The notes under the pieces: model-generated | What the model was told of the DNA's origin: nothing | What the model saw: only the letters and a program-made list of their open reading frames with translations | Databases searched by the model: none | Shown: piece after piece, positions 13,501-27,280 of the stretch | Numbering within the stretch: position 1 is the first letter of the stretch | Layout of the letters: the number at the start of each line of letters is the position of its first letter | Assembly: GCA_018697195.1 (NCBI GenBank) | Contig: JAGMWU010000047.1 | Location: 186,001-250,000, forward strand | DNA length: 64,000 bases | Direction of reading: 5' to 3' | Origin: Certhia americana | Taxonomy: Eukaryota > Chordata > Aves > Passeriformes > Certhiidae | Translations under genes and position numbers: made by a program

Positions 13501-13753
13501 AAAGATCTGTATTGCATTGTTATACTATGGTATAACTTCTGTGACATAGCAAGGACTCTAAATCTACTCTCCCTAGCCTAATAAATCTCTCTCGTATACA
13601 CAAAAAAACAGCTGCACAAGAACTTCTAGGCTCAAGTCAATATAAGACTTCTTGCCAAAATGGAAAATAGCTTCACAATATCATTTCTTCATCATAAGGT
13701 TTTAAGTAGGAGTTTGTCTATATCTTGTAGTCGTGAGAAAATACTTCTTCCTT

Positions 13754-13925
13754 CGCAGAATCACTAGGTTGGAAGAGACCTCCAAGGCCAACCCATGCCC
13801 TGACACCCCAACTAAACCATGGCACCAAGTGCCACAACCTGTGTTTTTTTAAACACATCCAGGGACGGTGACTCTGCCACCTCCCCAAGGTGCAACTTGA
13901 GACTGTGCCCTCGTTCTGTCATTTC
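13754..13925 (-). mobile_element. CR1 LINE 3' end, 5'-truncated, minus strand
   Basis: The plus strand reads GCAGAATCACTAGGTTGGAA, the reverse complement of the CR1 3' terminus. It continues through the conserved block containing ACCATGGCACCAAGTGCCAC and the CCAGGGACGGTGACTC segment. The same 3' region is present on the plus strand at about 49565-49777. Compared with that copy, this one lacks roughly 35 to 45 bp between the AGTCTCAAG block and the GGGGAGGTGG block. It contains only 3' untranslated sequence, so it is a dead, severely 5'-truncated insertion, as is usual for CR1. The 3' end of the element is at the low-coordinate side. Confidence 0.85.
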
Positions 13926-16900
13926 CATTGTGGAAAACTTTAGCAGTTGTTTGCTGAAAATTTTTTGGGGGCGACAAAGAGCAAAAAAAACCCCCAACTG
14001 TTATCATCATTTTCCTTCTTGTTTGTTGAATGGGTATTTTATAAATCTGATATACAGGGGGAAATTAAAGAAGGTACACAGTGTCTTATTCCATAAAGTA
14101 GTAGTTTTTAAAAAAGGTTATTTGGTTTCTCATTAATTAAACAGATGCAAGCACAGACTTTTTTTTACTTGATTGGAAAATGAAATCAAAATATCAAGCA
14201 CATATCTAATGAGAAACATAGTTTAATTGAATTGCAAGTCTTCAGGGAAAGAGAGGGGTTTTTTGTGTTTGAAACTGTTCTTAGCTCACCTGGATCATGA
14301 TCAAAAATCCTACTTTGCCAATGCTGTACCTCTCATGATGGACTTGGTCATAAATAAAATATTTGTATGTGCAAGTCTCTTAAATGTGTGGAACTGGGAA
14401 GAACAGAGGGCTGTGACAGCTACTTTCCTGTGTCTTAGAACAACCCAAAATCTCATTCAGATTACCTAGTTTCTTGTTTAACTCCCTTTAACATCTGCCT
14501 TGAGTGCAACTATAAATGTAGACAGGCTTATAGGTATGTACAGGAAGATATAAATATGTACAGTATTATATATGAAATATATATATAAATATTTGTTGGA
14601 GCAGTGCTTCATTGCTATGACACACTCAGAATCAAACAGGGCTTTCTAGGCCCCTTCTTAGAAAAATACACTTGGGTTTGGATGCAGTGGGCTGGTCACT
14701 AGTCCGTGTCCACCTCCCCAGTGAGCAGGAGAAAGAGCATCTTCTTAATTTTCTCCCCTGACTGAGAGGCAGAGCATCTCCACCAGCATTTTCTTTGGGA
14801 GTTAGGCCACTCTTACAGCCGCCTTCACAGGACTGTATTGTGCTCCTTTGCTGAAATCCCAGAAATTTCTTTAATCCAATATATACACTTAGCAGCACAT
14901 CTGCAGCTGTTTTGCATAAGAATGTCTGGCCATAATGCTGCCTTGCTGAAAGGATATCTTCCCTCCTTATGAGGTTATTCCCTTTCTCTCCAAATCATAC
15001 CTACAGGAATTTACACCAAGGTCCTGCTTGTGATCATGTGGCTGTGATCTACCATGTCAACTCAGTTTTTGGTGGAAAGCATTCTATACAGTAATGGATG
15101 AAGAAAGATCTTTGACTTTATCTTCTTCTGAAGAACTGGTAGTAAGTTAAAGGTAGATGGCTCAACCAATTCCTTGCATAATTTAAAGTAATATAACGTT
15201 CCCCCTTTCATAGACTTGTTGCAAGTGCTTAGCTCTAGATTTCAAAGTTTATTGAATTTTTTGAGATGTATTGAAAATTATGAATAATTGATATTTGAAA
15301 TTATTACTATTTCTCAGGAAAAGTTGTTTCTACTAGGAATTTCTATAATCTGAAATGAAATACGTTATATTTTTTATATAACCCTTCTAAAACAGGTTTT
15401 GCTATGCAAAATGCTTTTTAGAAGATTAAGCCAGAATGTCACCTTATCTAGTCTTCTGTGACCCTCTGACATGTGTTAATTTAAATTTATTCCTATGATC
15501 TCATCATTTTACTAGTCTATAAAAGCAAGTTATTATCACTGTACAAATTCAGAATAGTAGCACTTAGTCTTATGTAATGATTTGTCATTTATTTTCTTCC
15601 ACATCACAAATGCTAATTTGTAAGGGCTCAGTGTGTGCAGAGGAACAGTGTTATTAAAACCCAATTTATGGGTAGGTAAACTGGGGCACATATTTGAGGG
15701 TTTTGCCAGCCAGCTGACAGCAAGTCAGCTTTAATGAGGGATAGATAGGCTCATACTGTCTGGATTTTTAGTCAGCTTACATATATCATCCCATCAGGTG
15801 AATGTAGTTCACATGAATGTGAAGTTATGTAGCTAAATGAAACTCTCCTGTGCTGATCTGTGTATGTGAAAAATGTGTGTGTTCTGGAAATTGAAGGTTT
15901 TTCCACTAAAGTGAAGGAAGTAAGGACTTAGCTGTCCTGGAGAGCAAGGCACTCCATCGAAAAATCAGGAAGTTTTACTTTCATAGATGTTATAGACATT
16001 ACACAGTACTCTTCAGTCTTGATGGTAGTGATTTTTCTCTCTTCTTAATTAAGGCAAATTATCTTCCACTAATCTTGGTCATGCTCCATTTAGAGCACTG
16101 CTGATATATTGGTAAATTGTCTCAGCCTGGTTTTTATAAAGGTCTCCCTGTCATCTGCATGCTGCCCAATTTTCTAGGTCACTGAAATTTTCTTATGAAA
16201 AAAATTGCAAAACTTCTGTATTCATAAGATTTCAGTGCAACAGAGGTGCTTACAATCTTATGGAAGTCATGATCACAAGTTTGTTTGGTTTTTTTTAAAA
16301 GAAAGCCATATAATCACAGGATAAGGTGGAAGTTTTAGCTCAAGTCTTCCAGAAAACAGAACAGTTCTTAGAACAGTTTCTTAGGGACAAAACCATACTG
16401 TACTCTTTTCCTCTGAGAACAATAAATAAGGAATAACACTTCCTGGCCACTAAATAAAAATGCTTCTGAGTTGGTTGTACCATACTTCTCTGCCATAAAA
16501 TATCTGAATGCTTGTTCTTGAACAATTTGTGCTTTGAAACTCTTCACAAAACTGTCTAGGTTTCCCTGGTGCACCGTCCACAAGTCAAAAAACAAAGGAA
16601 ATGCTTTTTTTAGCTTTAGTGGCTTTTTTCAATTGGCTATTTCATGGTCACATTCCTACTACCTGTGATTTGCCTCATTAACCAAAAATCTTGTTCTTGC
16701 TGCCCTAGTTCTTATGGAAGTGAAACAGATAATGTTTTCATTCCCTGGATCAATACATGCCACCTCAGGTCTGCTTCACTTTGGAGCTGGTGCTGCTATC
16801 AGAAATTCTGGGCTCTTCAGATATTCTGTTTTTATCTGCCTCAAACTTATTTTTGATAGATGTATTATGAATGTTAATGGTTCAAGGTTACTTAAGAAAA

Positions 16901-17139
16901 TATTTCTGGAAAAAGAGCTTAGAAAGTTGGCGCTCCATTTTTGCTTGACGATATTCTTTTTATTCATTTGGCTGTGTGATCCCAGGATGCTTTTTCTAAC
17001 ACTTCTGGTTTGAGAAAAATATATTTATAATAGAGCTCTCTTGCGATTTGCACCTTTCTACCAGCAAACTCAGTGCTTGTAAGAGACATTATTTTTGGCA
17101 CTTCATTCTTGCCTTTGGAGAGTATTGTCTTTGCTGCTT

Positions 17140-17262
17140 ATGTTTTTGGTTTTGGTTGTTTGGTTTGATTTGTAGTTGTTGTGGGGTTTTAGTTTTCTGT
17201 TTCTTTATTTGTTGTTTTTTTGGCTTTTGGTTTGTTGGGGGGTTTTATGTGGTTTTTTTCAG
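17140..17262 (+). repeat. G/T-rich low-complexity tract
   Basis: About 120 bp made almost entirely of T and G on the plus strand, with GTTTT, GGTTTT and GGGG runs, including GGGGGG near 17236-17242. It ends in TTTTTTTCAG, which resembles a splice acceptor, but no open exon-like segment follows. The 91-codon frame across it (17048-17323) is low-complexity Phe/Trp/Cys/Leu sequence and not a credible protein. Confidence 0.6.
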
Positions 17263-18032
17263 AAGTCTTATACTTATTTCCTGTGTCAGCTATAGCCTCC
17301 CTTTTCCTCAGCTCATTCAGTAACCATGTTTTAATGAACTAACCTTCAGTCAGAATCAGAGTTGCATGGCTGATAATTCATAACTTCTGAATATGTTATT
17401 CAGTTCATGTTGTGTTCCTCTTTTTTCTGATAGCAAAATCAAAATGTGAAGTTGTTTAGCAGTATCTCTCATCTGGGATCTTCTACTGCCTCTGGACCCA
17501 ATCATGATTATGCATTTCTGTAGTGCATTACTTTTTATTTTCAATGTTCACTGAATTTTAGAATTGTTCCACAGAATCTGATTTTTGGATAAAAGTAGGT
17601 GGGAGATAAATATTGCATCTCTTCTCTTGTCATTGTTTGAATTGATACCTGTCCTGCAGCTATCTGTTTTTATTTCTTCAATGATCTGTAGGGACTCTTG
17701 GTGATGAACAAAGCCCATGGAAAACATACAAACCATATTGTCCAGCATCAGCTGAAATACAGCAGTTTTCACAAAAGCACTAGCTCCTTAGTTAGTAGCT
17801 GGTTTTTTCTATAGAAAGGAACTATCTTGTCATTTTCTCATTTGTCTTTTGTCTTGCATTCTCCATTTGTGTCTTTTGTCTTTTAATTAGTCTGCGTGCT
17901 CCAGATATGTTAGGAAGAGTGAATCTTTTGAGTGATCCTTGAGTTGAGTAAACCTAAATTCAGCGAGAAAAGGTCCTTTTGCTCTTGAACTCATAACTCA
18001 TATAGTTCAATTCCCATAGTTAATTCACTTAC

Positions 18033-18128
18033 CAGTTGGTCTGCCATCTGAACGAGAAAGCAGGCCATGAACCTTCCCTCTGCAGGTGCATTCTCCATCT
18101 TTTTGGTGATACAGGACAGAAACGAAGA
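18033..18128 (-). other. Candidate 96-bp exon on minus strand, weak
   Basis: On the minus strand the segment ends at a near-consensus donor (ACTG followed by GTAAGTGA) and begins after AATTCCCAG. All three frames are open across it, so the open frame gives little evidence for coding. One frame contains HQKDGECTCRGKVHGLLSRS, which I do not recognise. The pyrimidine tract before the acceptor is poor. A longer version starting at a better acceptor further upstream (ending CCTTTGCAG) has stops in all frames, so it could only be non-coding. Confidence 0.15.
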
Positions 18129-20227
18129 CTGGGAATTAAATTCTGGCTGTGCAAATCTGAAGAAAATTTTCTATGCCCTCCATGCCCCTAAATTAGTGGA
18201 CGGCAATAACTGCAAAGGAAGTTGTTGAAGTTTTAATTGGTATGCCTACTACTATCCATTAAGGTAAACAAAGTACATTGTTTTCCTGCTGCTTATACAA
18301 AAAGGTCATTTGCAAGAGCCACTGACTTGAAAAACGGTGTCATCACTAATGGAAAGAAAAAAAAGTTGATACTTGGCTATGTTTTTAATAGCTTTCCTCA
18401 AATTCTGTAGGCAGCTGAAATTGCATTACTTATTCTAAACTTCTGAATCTCCAATAATGTTTATAGAAGCAGATAAAGATTTTCAAAAACAGAACTTGAG
18501 GCGGGATGGACACATTTTCAGATACTGATTTCTCAGACCAAGTGCCATTTGAACTTTTCAGGCACATTTCAATATTTGGTAGTAGCAAGATCCTGTAAAG
18601 AACGAAACACTACTTAATGAGGTCTGTGGTTTTTTTCTCTGTCTTTATATGGCACCCCATGGATCTAAACATTTTGATATATTATTGAACATATAAAACT
18701 GACAGTAGAATTCAAGCTCAGTAATTATAAAACACTCCTTTATCTCTACACAGCTCCAAGTCTGTAGTAGGATAAACATTTAAGAGAATGTTCCATTTTC
18801 AGCAGAACAGACAATTTAATTTCAGTCTTGTATGATATATTTTCCTACCCATGGAGTACCAAAGTGCTTTACAAGACAGTCAAGTGAATATATGGACACA
18901 CAGCAATTTGTATCATGTTCAGCAAACTAAATCATAGTTTCACTCCAAAAAGTGGATAAAGTTCTTTGTGCTCAGTGAAAATAGAAGTCATGGACTTCAG
19001 TTCTCTTTGGTTGACTTTGAGCTATTCCTTCTTACTACCACGCAAAAGAGTCTCAATTTTTTGTAGAGTTTGAAACAAAGGTGCAAGGAACAGAAATCAA
19101 AAGGCTGATAGCTTGATAGCTGGCTGTGTTGCAATACAGTACTAGGCTTATTCACAGCATCTATAAAGGTAAAAATTTTATATATACAACAAATTAAACA
19201 ATAAAACCTTTTACCACACTTACCACTAGAAAACAAGAACAGCACTTATAAGGCATATGGTCCACCATTATTTACTCTCAGCTCTTTCTTCAGACACTGG
19301 AAAATTCCTTTGTAATTTTGAATCCCTTTAAAGCATAAATGGATGATCACCTTCTATCTATTCAGCTGCAAACAGAAAGGAAAAAAGAAAGTGTGGTACT
19401 TGAAACAGTAGGAGTGCTGTTGACTGAGATACTGGTATTGTCATGAATCCTCATGCTTAAAGAGAGTGGTAGCAATGAAATACACTGAAAGGGAGGGAGA
19501 CCAGCCTCAAATGTATTCATTATGCTGTAGGTACTCTTGCAGCTACAAGAAAAAGTCATAATCTTCTAGAATCTACAGTCTAAACTCTAGATTTGCTAGA
19601 CATGAGCGTAACATCAAAAGAACTGCTTGCTACCTTTGTGTAAGAATGTGCAATAAATTTCCCCACTAGGGAAAAAACCCGCTTCTAATGGATTATTCCG
19701 TTTGACATTGAGAACTGTAGGCTTGCAATTGCAGCTCTGCAAGTTAGCCACTTGAGATGGCCAGGACAGTTCAGATTGTGGATTGTCTTATTGCTGTGCT
19801 GCAGTTGCTGCTGTGAAACAGCAAAAATACACAAGACTGTCCTCAAAACTAAGACTATATAAATGAGCTGGCATGAAAATGCTTGATTTAAAAAGTTGTT
19901 CTCAGTGTGCCATTCTCAGGGAAAAATATTCTGTTTGGAGGATTAGCAGAACAACCAAACTTGACACGTTTACTACACAAACACTTTTTTTACTGATATT
20001 TTTGCAAGGCTCTTTAGTCTGAAAGGACCTGGATCTGTTGAGATCCTAGTTCACAGTGACTTTCAGGTTCAGGTAGCACTCACAATACAGAGCTTGATTA
20101 TTAGTGAACTGTTCTACCCATGTAACTGATGAAATGGGGTTTTTCATACCTTGGTTAAGCCAAACCTTAAAGTTATTGAATTTCATGTTGGCTTTTAAAA
20201 AAAAAAAAAAAAAACAAACAAAAAAAC

Positions 20228-20262
20228 CACAGAATCACAGTACGGTTTTATTTGGTTGTGTT
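20228..20262 (-). mobile_element. Possible CR1 3'-tail scrap
   Basis: Just after an A-run (20197-20214) the plus strand reads CCACAGAATCACAG and then a diverged GGTTTTATTTGGTTG. This resembles the reverse complement of the tail of many bird CR1 elements (CACAGAATCACAGAATGGTT in the usual form). Only about 13 bases match exactly, the remainder is approximate, and the similarity ends within 35 bp. It may be the remnant of a very short minus-strand insertion, or chance. Confidence 0.3.
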
Positions 20263-22343
20263 ACGAAATCCTAAAATCTCCCTTCTGTTGGCCATGCATG
20301 TGAAGCACATCACAGGAGAAAACACAAACCAATGGGAGTGTATTGCTGATTTTTATCTGCATTTCAGACAGAGATTACTACTCTCCTTTTCAAATACAGC
20401 CCACATATGAAATAAGAAACACTGCTAACACTTTATTGCTTTATTTTGTCACTGGTCTTAGTGTAAGACCCCCCCCTATACTCAATCTGTAGTCATCTGC
20501 ACTGTAGTGAGTGTTTTCATTGCCTTTCAACATCTGATGGGCAATTGTAGAGCATCCCTAAAACTGTGAGGGAAAAATGATCTAAGCTTCATATAAAATT
20601 TCAAGTGGTGCCACTCTTCTGAAGCTGTCTGATTTTCAGTCCATGTGTATTTTTTGTCTAGGAGTCACTGGGAACATTTTTACAAAGGTTTACTGGATGT
20701 GAATAAGTAAAAATTGACCTGAGGGTTTAAAGATTAAAACTAATGGAAAATTATTAATAAAGTAATTTTATCGAGGAGAGGTTACCCACTCAGCACTTTT
20801 AAAAGACATTTTCATATAATGAGCTAACTGCATGTACTTTTGAATATAGATAGCAGGAAAAAGTTGGAGCCTTTACAAGGAAACCTAGTATCTCACCTGG
20901 CAGATCAGAAATGTGCCCTGTCATTCTCCTAACCATGTCAGGTAGAATCACTTACTCTGCTTGCCACTTTTTAAAATACTGTGAAAGCTACTGCTGTTCA
21001 CAGAGAGGATAAGGATATGATAATATAGTTAATTATGAACCCTGATTTGATCCATACCGGCACAAGGAAAAGTGCCCTGCTTCTAGGACAGGTGGTGTAA
21101 ATTTAAATAGCTTGGCTTCAAATTTCAAAATCTCAGTCTGTGATTTTAGATGCCCAGCTAAGGTACCCAGGGATGGATGCTGAAATGTCTCATGTCTTTC
21201 ACAATGCTTACTCTCTTCAGTAACATCACACTCATTTTGACATCTTAAACCCTACTAAGTCAGTAAAAAGCCGTACACCACTGTCCAGTGTTATAAATAT
21301 AACAACTTTCTCTCTTCTGGAAATGTTTCTCTCCTATACAGAATTTCTAAGCTGTTCCAGCCTGATTTATGTTCTTTTATGATTTCTGCAAATACTTAGT
21401 GGGCTAAACTGCAGTCACAGTACCTGTTTCTGCTTCATGCTGCATCATATATGAAAACAAGTTGTTTAAGGCAAAACAGAAATTGATTCATTTGTTTTAG
21501 TAGCCAAACATGCCTTATTTCTTTGGACACTGTTTGCTGTCAATATTGATAGCTTTCTAACAAATTCTCAGTGTCCACAGGTTGACTTTTCCTAATGGGC
21601 ATTGACTAGACAGCACAGCACAATACAAGAAGCAAAACAGCAATTTCAAGTTGTAGGAATAAAATATGAGGTAACATGCAGTCAGGCTTGTGATACGCTG
21701 AATGATGGTGCTGACAGAATGTGTCATTTCTGGACCACATTTGGGGGAAAAAACCTGTTTTTTTCCACTTTGCACTACCTACTGTGTTAATGGTAATATG
21801 AACTTTTCAGCAGGATAAATAACTATAAATCCAGTTTCACTACATTAATTTTTAAAATGTTTATTGTTCATATTTGAAATGAAATAGAAGTCTTAGGCTA
21901 TGTCTCAGCCTTGGTGTACTGGCATTCAGATATAGCATATAGCTTTTATAGCATTACTGTTGCATCTGTTAATCAATGATGTATTTTTAAAAGCATTTAA
22001 TACATTAATTCTTTATTTTCCATCAAGACCTCCTTCAATAATTTCCTGTAGTAGCAATCATGTAAGCACCTCAGCAATACCAGTAACACTACACAGTAAT
22101 TAATACTGCATAAGAGGTCAGATTAGCTGGTATTATTTCTTCTTGCTTCTAAATATTTTCTGATTTTCAGCTTTGCAATGCTTTAATTCATCTGTCTCCA
22201 ATAATCTATACTGCATCCTGTGTGAAACTGTACTTTTCTTCTAAGAAGTGCAGTGAATGTTAAATAGGTAGGAAATATTGTTTTCATCTATTAAATTAAG
22301 GTGCAGAGAAAAGCTTGTGCTTTTTTTTCTGGGTTGATGTGCA

Positions 22344-22396
22344 GTTTTTTTGGGTTTTTTTTTGGTTTTGTTTTGGGTTTTTTGGGGTTTTTTTTA
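22344..22396 (+). repeat. Poly-T with G-runs, low complexity
   Basis: A run of T tracts interrupted by GGG, GG, GGG and GGGG groups on the plus strand. Four G-groups within about 50 bp could in principle form a weak G-quadruplex, but one group has only two Gs. No gene or element boundary is associated with it. Confidence 0.55.
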
Positions 22397-24589
22397 ATCC
22401 TGAAAATAGGATAGATCGGCATGTTTTATGGATTTAGGATGAAAAGTCCTGAATTATTGAAGGTGACCCTTCCTGATATCTTTAGATTGACAAATGGTTT
22501 ACCCCTGGCTTTTTATGGAGTCTGTGTCTTCTAATAACAACAAGTATAGAAGTTGGAAGGGAATTCTGTTGTCTTATCAGAGGAACAAAGCTGGTGGTAG
22601 ACAAAATCTGTGCAAATTTAAGCCCTCCCCTTCAATAATTAAATAGTAGAAATAGCTTGAAAACAGCTCCACAAGAAATAGGATCCCTGTGGAATTTCTG
22701 CTTGCTCTTACTTTAAATTTTTGTTTGGGGAAGTTGTTTCCAGTAGGATATAAAACTGACTTCTTAACACAAGCAGTACTGTAATTTGAAGCAAAATAAT
22801 CACTAGAATGTAGGAGAAGACATACATACATACATATTTAAAACTTCCAGCCAGTGTGAGGGGAAGTATATGTCAATAGGAATGGAAAATGGATGCTAAC
22901 TAGCAAACATAGCAACAAAACATATGCCACAAAAGCTGTAGTTGGGTTGGGATTTTTTCTAATACAGAAAGAAATCACATCAGTTCAAAATCAATACTTA
23001 TTGCTGCTGGATTCAAGTGTAGTGAACTGTACACTCTTAATCTCAAATCTAAATGCCTCACTGACAAAAGTATGCACATGATGGGTGCTGTGCAGCTTGA
23101 CAGGAGCTGAATTTTAACATTTGCAGATGACTGTGCACTTAAGAGAAAAGTTGCAATTATTCTTCCTAATTACAAAAGCACTGTACGCCAGGTCTAGAAG
23201 AGAATCTTGCTCTATGTGCTGGAATGTTATTTTCATAAACTATTCACTAGTTGCCATTGTATTGACATGGATTTAGGATACAGTGGAGTAAAAATGAAGT
23301 GCCATTTTAATCTTATTTTTTTGGTCTTGTCAGCTAGGTATATTCTTTTTTTGAAATGCATGTTAGTGTACACAGAAGTATGATAGTCTCAAAATACTGT
23401 CTTTAACTCATGATGTTTTCTTTAATTCTTTAGTGTATATATCTCTTGAAATCACTGGGGAATACGTTTTGTTAAGGTTTTATCCCTTAGTTATTTAAAA
23501 TGCATTGGCTTGATGGGTATTTATTTTTGCCCCAAATTTATAGAACTAATAAAAAATTGAGGTAACTATTTAATAGTCTAATAAAATTCTGTGACTATTC
23601 GGTTTCAAAAATTTGTATCCTGGTAATGTTTCCTATAAAATTATCAAGCAGTTCTTATCTGTGAAGTAATTCTTTCCATGTTTTTATGGAAAGCACACGG
23701 TGATGGTGGGTCTGCAGTTACTCGACTCAGGTGTGGCTCTGTTGCTTTAAACAGGGGTGTTGGTTCACAGCAACTACAGAAGTGCTTTAGTGTCATGCAA
23801 AATGCTTTGCACTAAGGTGCCACTGCCTAGCAGGGGATAAAGTAAAGACATCAAAATATTCCAATGGGTGTTGACAACTGGCTGCATAAACTGAGTGTTC
23901 CGTCTGTGCACTATGAGAAAATCACACACTGCGTCTTGTCAGAAATTTTTAACCTCATACACAACCTGCTACCTGCTGAATTACTCTTTGCTTTTCCTGG
24001 ATAGCTGGGAGGGTTGAAGGGGGTTGGAGCTCTTTAACTCAATTCTTTTCTCAGATATATAGTAGGATGTATATACATATATTTACATGTATATTTACGT
24101 GCATACCAATTGAAATACCTATCATTATTGCAAGGGCCCAATGTTTCTTGTTTTAAAAAAATACAAACCATAAATCAGCAAACTACCATTTTATGGTTTT
24201 GGATGATACTATTTGCAGCAGATCATCTTGCAGACTTTTAGTCCACAAACCTCCAGTTTGATTGGTTTGGTTTCTTTTCAAGCTGGCATTTTTGCCAATG
24301 TGAGTGCTTCTAAGTGTGTTCTAAATTAGTTGTTTGTTCATGATTGCAAATGAGATTCTGGGAGAGATAGGGAATGTGAAAAGCAAAAGCTAAAATAAAA
24401 AATCAGGACCAGCAGAAATCTTGACTCTGTTGTTGGCAGCCTGAAAACAGTTTTGCTGAATGAAATTATTTTGCTGTATTTCACAGGTCACAGAATAATT
24501 AATGAGAAAACTTGGTCAAAAAAAAGGGCATTTGGATTTTTTTTCTTTTTTTTTTACAATCTGTTCGTGGATTGTGCTTATGCTTTCAG

Positions 24590-24672
24590 GTGCTTTAGGT
24601 ATAAAAGTGCTGAAAGATCATTGTGTTAAAATGTCTCATGGTGAACTTGCAAGAGTAATAAATACAGCAAAG
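24590..24672 (+). other. Candidate 83-bp internal exon, plus strand
   Basis: It is preceded by a strong pyrimidine tract (24538-24556) and TTATGCTTTCAG, and followed by GTAAAATG. Only one frame is open. It starts with two bases of a codon, reads ALGIKVLKDHCVKMSHGELA then RVINTAK, and ends exactly on a codon boundary. The frame runs on past the donor for another 27 codons, including a CCGQC pair of cysteines. That could be a retained-intron or alternative end, or simply chance. I do not recognise the protein. The start phase fits the candidate exon at 4960-5030, and the end phase fits the frame at 48289. The evidence is limited to splice-site context and an open frame. Confidence 0.25.
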
Positions 24673-26003
24673 GTAAAATGTTGTGGGCAATGTGGTAATG
24701 CAATGCATCATACCCCCAGCCAGTGGAGTAAAATGCCAGGCCCTCTTCATTAACTTGTTTAGTCTTCAGCACATTGCTCTAGTGGGGACCTCAGAATTGA
24801 GCAACAGTGTAATCCTTGCGACAGGGTCTCTGAGAAAGGGATACAATTTCTATTGATCTGCTCTCCTTTCTACGTACTTCTACTTTAGCCTTTATTTCCG
24901 TTTCTCAAACCTTTCTGCTGGAATGTTTTTTAGAGAGTAAACAGCACTTTTCTCTCCTAAGCTAATAGCTTTGGATAGATTAGTCAAAATTATTCTCTGA
25001 TCTATCATTATGCAATTCAAATACATAGCCCATTAAAAACCTGCTGCTAATGAAACAGTCTTGTTACTCTCTTTCCATGAGATCTAGGGGTCAGCTCACT
25101 CAGGGGACTCCATCTGCTGCACATGCAAGAGCCCAGGTTTCTACATCCTCTAGCATAGTCCTTTAAATAAGTGTCTATTAGCATTTGGTGTGAGCCTCCA
25201 GGCTCCCTGCTGCTATTTCCCTGTACATGTCTCCAGAACCTATGGAATCATGTGCCATCACACCCCCTGTTATTATGTGCCTCTGCACACCAACACAGCC
25301 CTGTACTCATGTATTCAGCAAATCATGGTATGTTTTGTCATTTAGCTTTCACTTTGTTGTCCCTAGACCTGTGCTCTGATCTTTGATGATTTTTTTCCCA
25401 TTTGTCAGCCTAGGAACCAGTCTGTCAAATGTTCCCTTTCTTTCCTACTGCATTCTCCTGGCTCCCCTCCCCTCCACTTCTGCCCTGTGTCTGCAGGCAG
25501 GTGTGCAAGCCCTGCCTCTAACTCAGGTGTCCAACCAGGGCTGGATGGGCTGGGCTGTGATGGTCTGGGCACATGAGACAGGAGTGCACAGTTGAGGCAA
25601 TTTATGCTGAGGGACAGCAAGTTGCTCTTCGTCCCCTCTGCCATAGTAACCACCCCAGGGCAGGTTTCTGCACTTTGTAGTAAGTGCTAAGCAGCCAGCA
25701 ATTTTCAGTTTGTCTTATTAAGTACAAGTGAGAGTCAGTGATTGTGATGCACTAAAGCTATGCCAGATAGAAAAAATACCTTTCAACTAATTTGTAATTG
25801 AAAGATTTGTATGTTTATTCAGCAGTGGAGCACAGAGGACTTGTGTCCTAAAGATGTGCTAGATTCACAAAGTATGAGCTTTTTATCTATTTCTAGAAAT
25901 CATACATATTCATAAAATTACCTAACATGTCTATGCATATGCAGTACCCATCTTTGCCTTGTATTAAAATTAGTTGGATGTCCTTCACATCTGTGCAGTC
26001 CTC

Positions 26004-26047
26004 TTTTTAATTGAGTTGGTGGTCCTTTTCAATTGAGTCAGTGGTCC
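26004..26047 (+). repeat. 22-bp tandem duplication
   Basis: Two adjacent 22-bp units, 26004-26025 and 26026-26047, share 19 of 22 bases. Both contain AATTGAGT and end in GTGGTCC. This is a simple local duplication that has since picked up three substitutions. No functional meaning is evident. Confidence 0.7.
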
Positions 26048-27280
26048 ATGGAGTGAAACGGAGTTGTCTTCCTTACAAATGTGTACTGTTGCCAGGTCTT
26101 TGTAACACCTTGGTTATGGTCCAGGCTCTCTTTCTTGTCTCCAAGTATCAAAAGTCTTGGTTTTCTGATTTCTTACAATGCTAATTGTCAGATACATAAT
26201 CAATGGTCCTGCTCTATACCTACATATTAATGATTAAACCCTTAGTTTTTTTCTTTAATCTCCTTATTATTAACATCTGACATGATACTTATGTCTTTTC
26301 TGGCTACATTTCTAATTCTTAAATCTTTTAACACTTTGACTCAATCGAGGTTCACAGGAGGCAGCTGAGGTGTGGCAGTTCATGTTGTGTCCCCCAGGCA
26401 GTGGCTCAAGCAGCCACTCCTGCTTTGGGTGATTGTCATCTGAACTTCTCTGCTCCTCACTGCTGCAGGAAAATTCATCACAGGAGCTGCAACTGAACTG
26501 GCCTGCTGGGCCTCTGCTCCTTACTCCAGTCATGGGCCTGATAGGTGACCTTGGCTAAATCTCTTAATCTGCATATATGTTGCTTTCCCTCTCTGCGAAA
26601 TCTGGGTAATGCTATCAAATTGCTTGGAAAGCTCTTTTAAGATCTAGTCAGAAGTAGACAATGTAAGAGTTAGGTTTTCCTAATTCATCATAAATTTGCT
26701 TTCCTGTCAGTCACTATGTGTGTCTTTGGGGTTCACTTTCTTTGTTACTCTGAAGTTCATTATTTTACTGGTGTCTTGCATTTGTGTAGCTGTATCTTTG
26801 GATCTTAGTGCATGCCCAGTGTCTAAATGTAAACACATGCCTACTGCCCTTACTTTTTTGTAATAATCTTTCTTTGAGTAATTTTTGCCTGTCTAATGAC
26901 TTCTACAAACTCTTTAGTTCCTAAAGTTGTAAATTTTCAATATAAAACTGAGCACAGAAATGTTATATGTCAGCATGAATTTTAAAATAAGCCTTCATTT
27001 TTTTTTCTGGACTTGCCCTACAAGGTGATGGACAATCTTATCCTGATAGTTTCAAATGAGTTGTTCATGTATTTAAGTGTTAATGAGATAAATATATGCT
27101 TTTTTGGATTGGTTTCTAATGGACAAAACCCATAAAAAATCTTTTGCTACACTGAGATGAAATTCCTTTCTTCCTGAAGATAATGATTGAAGTCACCGGG
27201 GGCAGTATTTAAACATTTGCAAAATGATGCATTTAACTTTTATCTATCCAACCTTTTGTAACATAGATGATATTGTGTCA

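Larger units (their letters stand above)
5841..13753. other. AT-rich DNA, no confirmed gene
   Basis: Mostly unique-looking AT-rich DNA. The only items worth marking are the doubled palindrome at 7293-7340 and the candidate minus-strand exons at 7186-7218 and 10524-10585. Frames such as 11381-11758 (+, 125 codons) and 12342-12638 (-, 98 codons) show no domain motif, signal peptide or coding-like composition and are probably chance. Confidence 0.55.
13926..20190. other. AT-rich DNA, no confirmed gene
   Basis: No convincing gene or interspersed repeat. The segment contains an AT-dinucleotide-rich patch at about 14555-14595, a G/T-rich low-complexity tract at 17140-17262 and a candidate minus-strand exon at 18033-18128. 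Overlapping frames on both strands at 16340-17013 are AT-rich and carry no motif. Confidence 0.55.
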
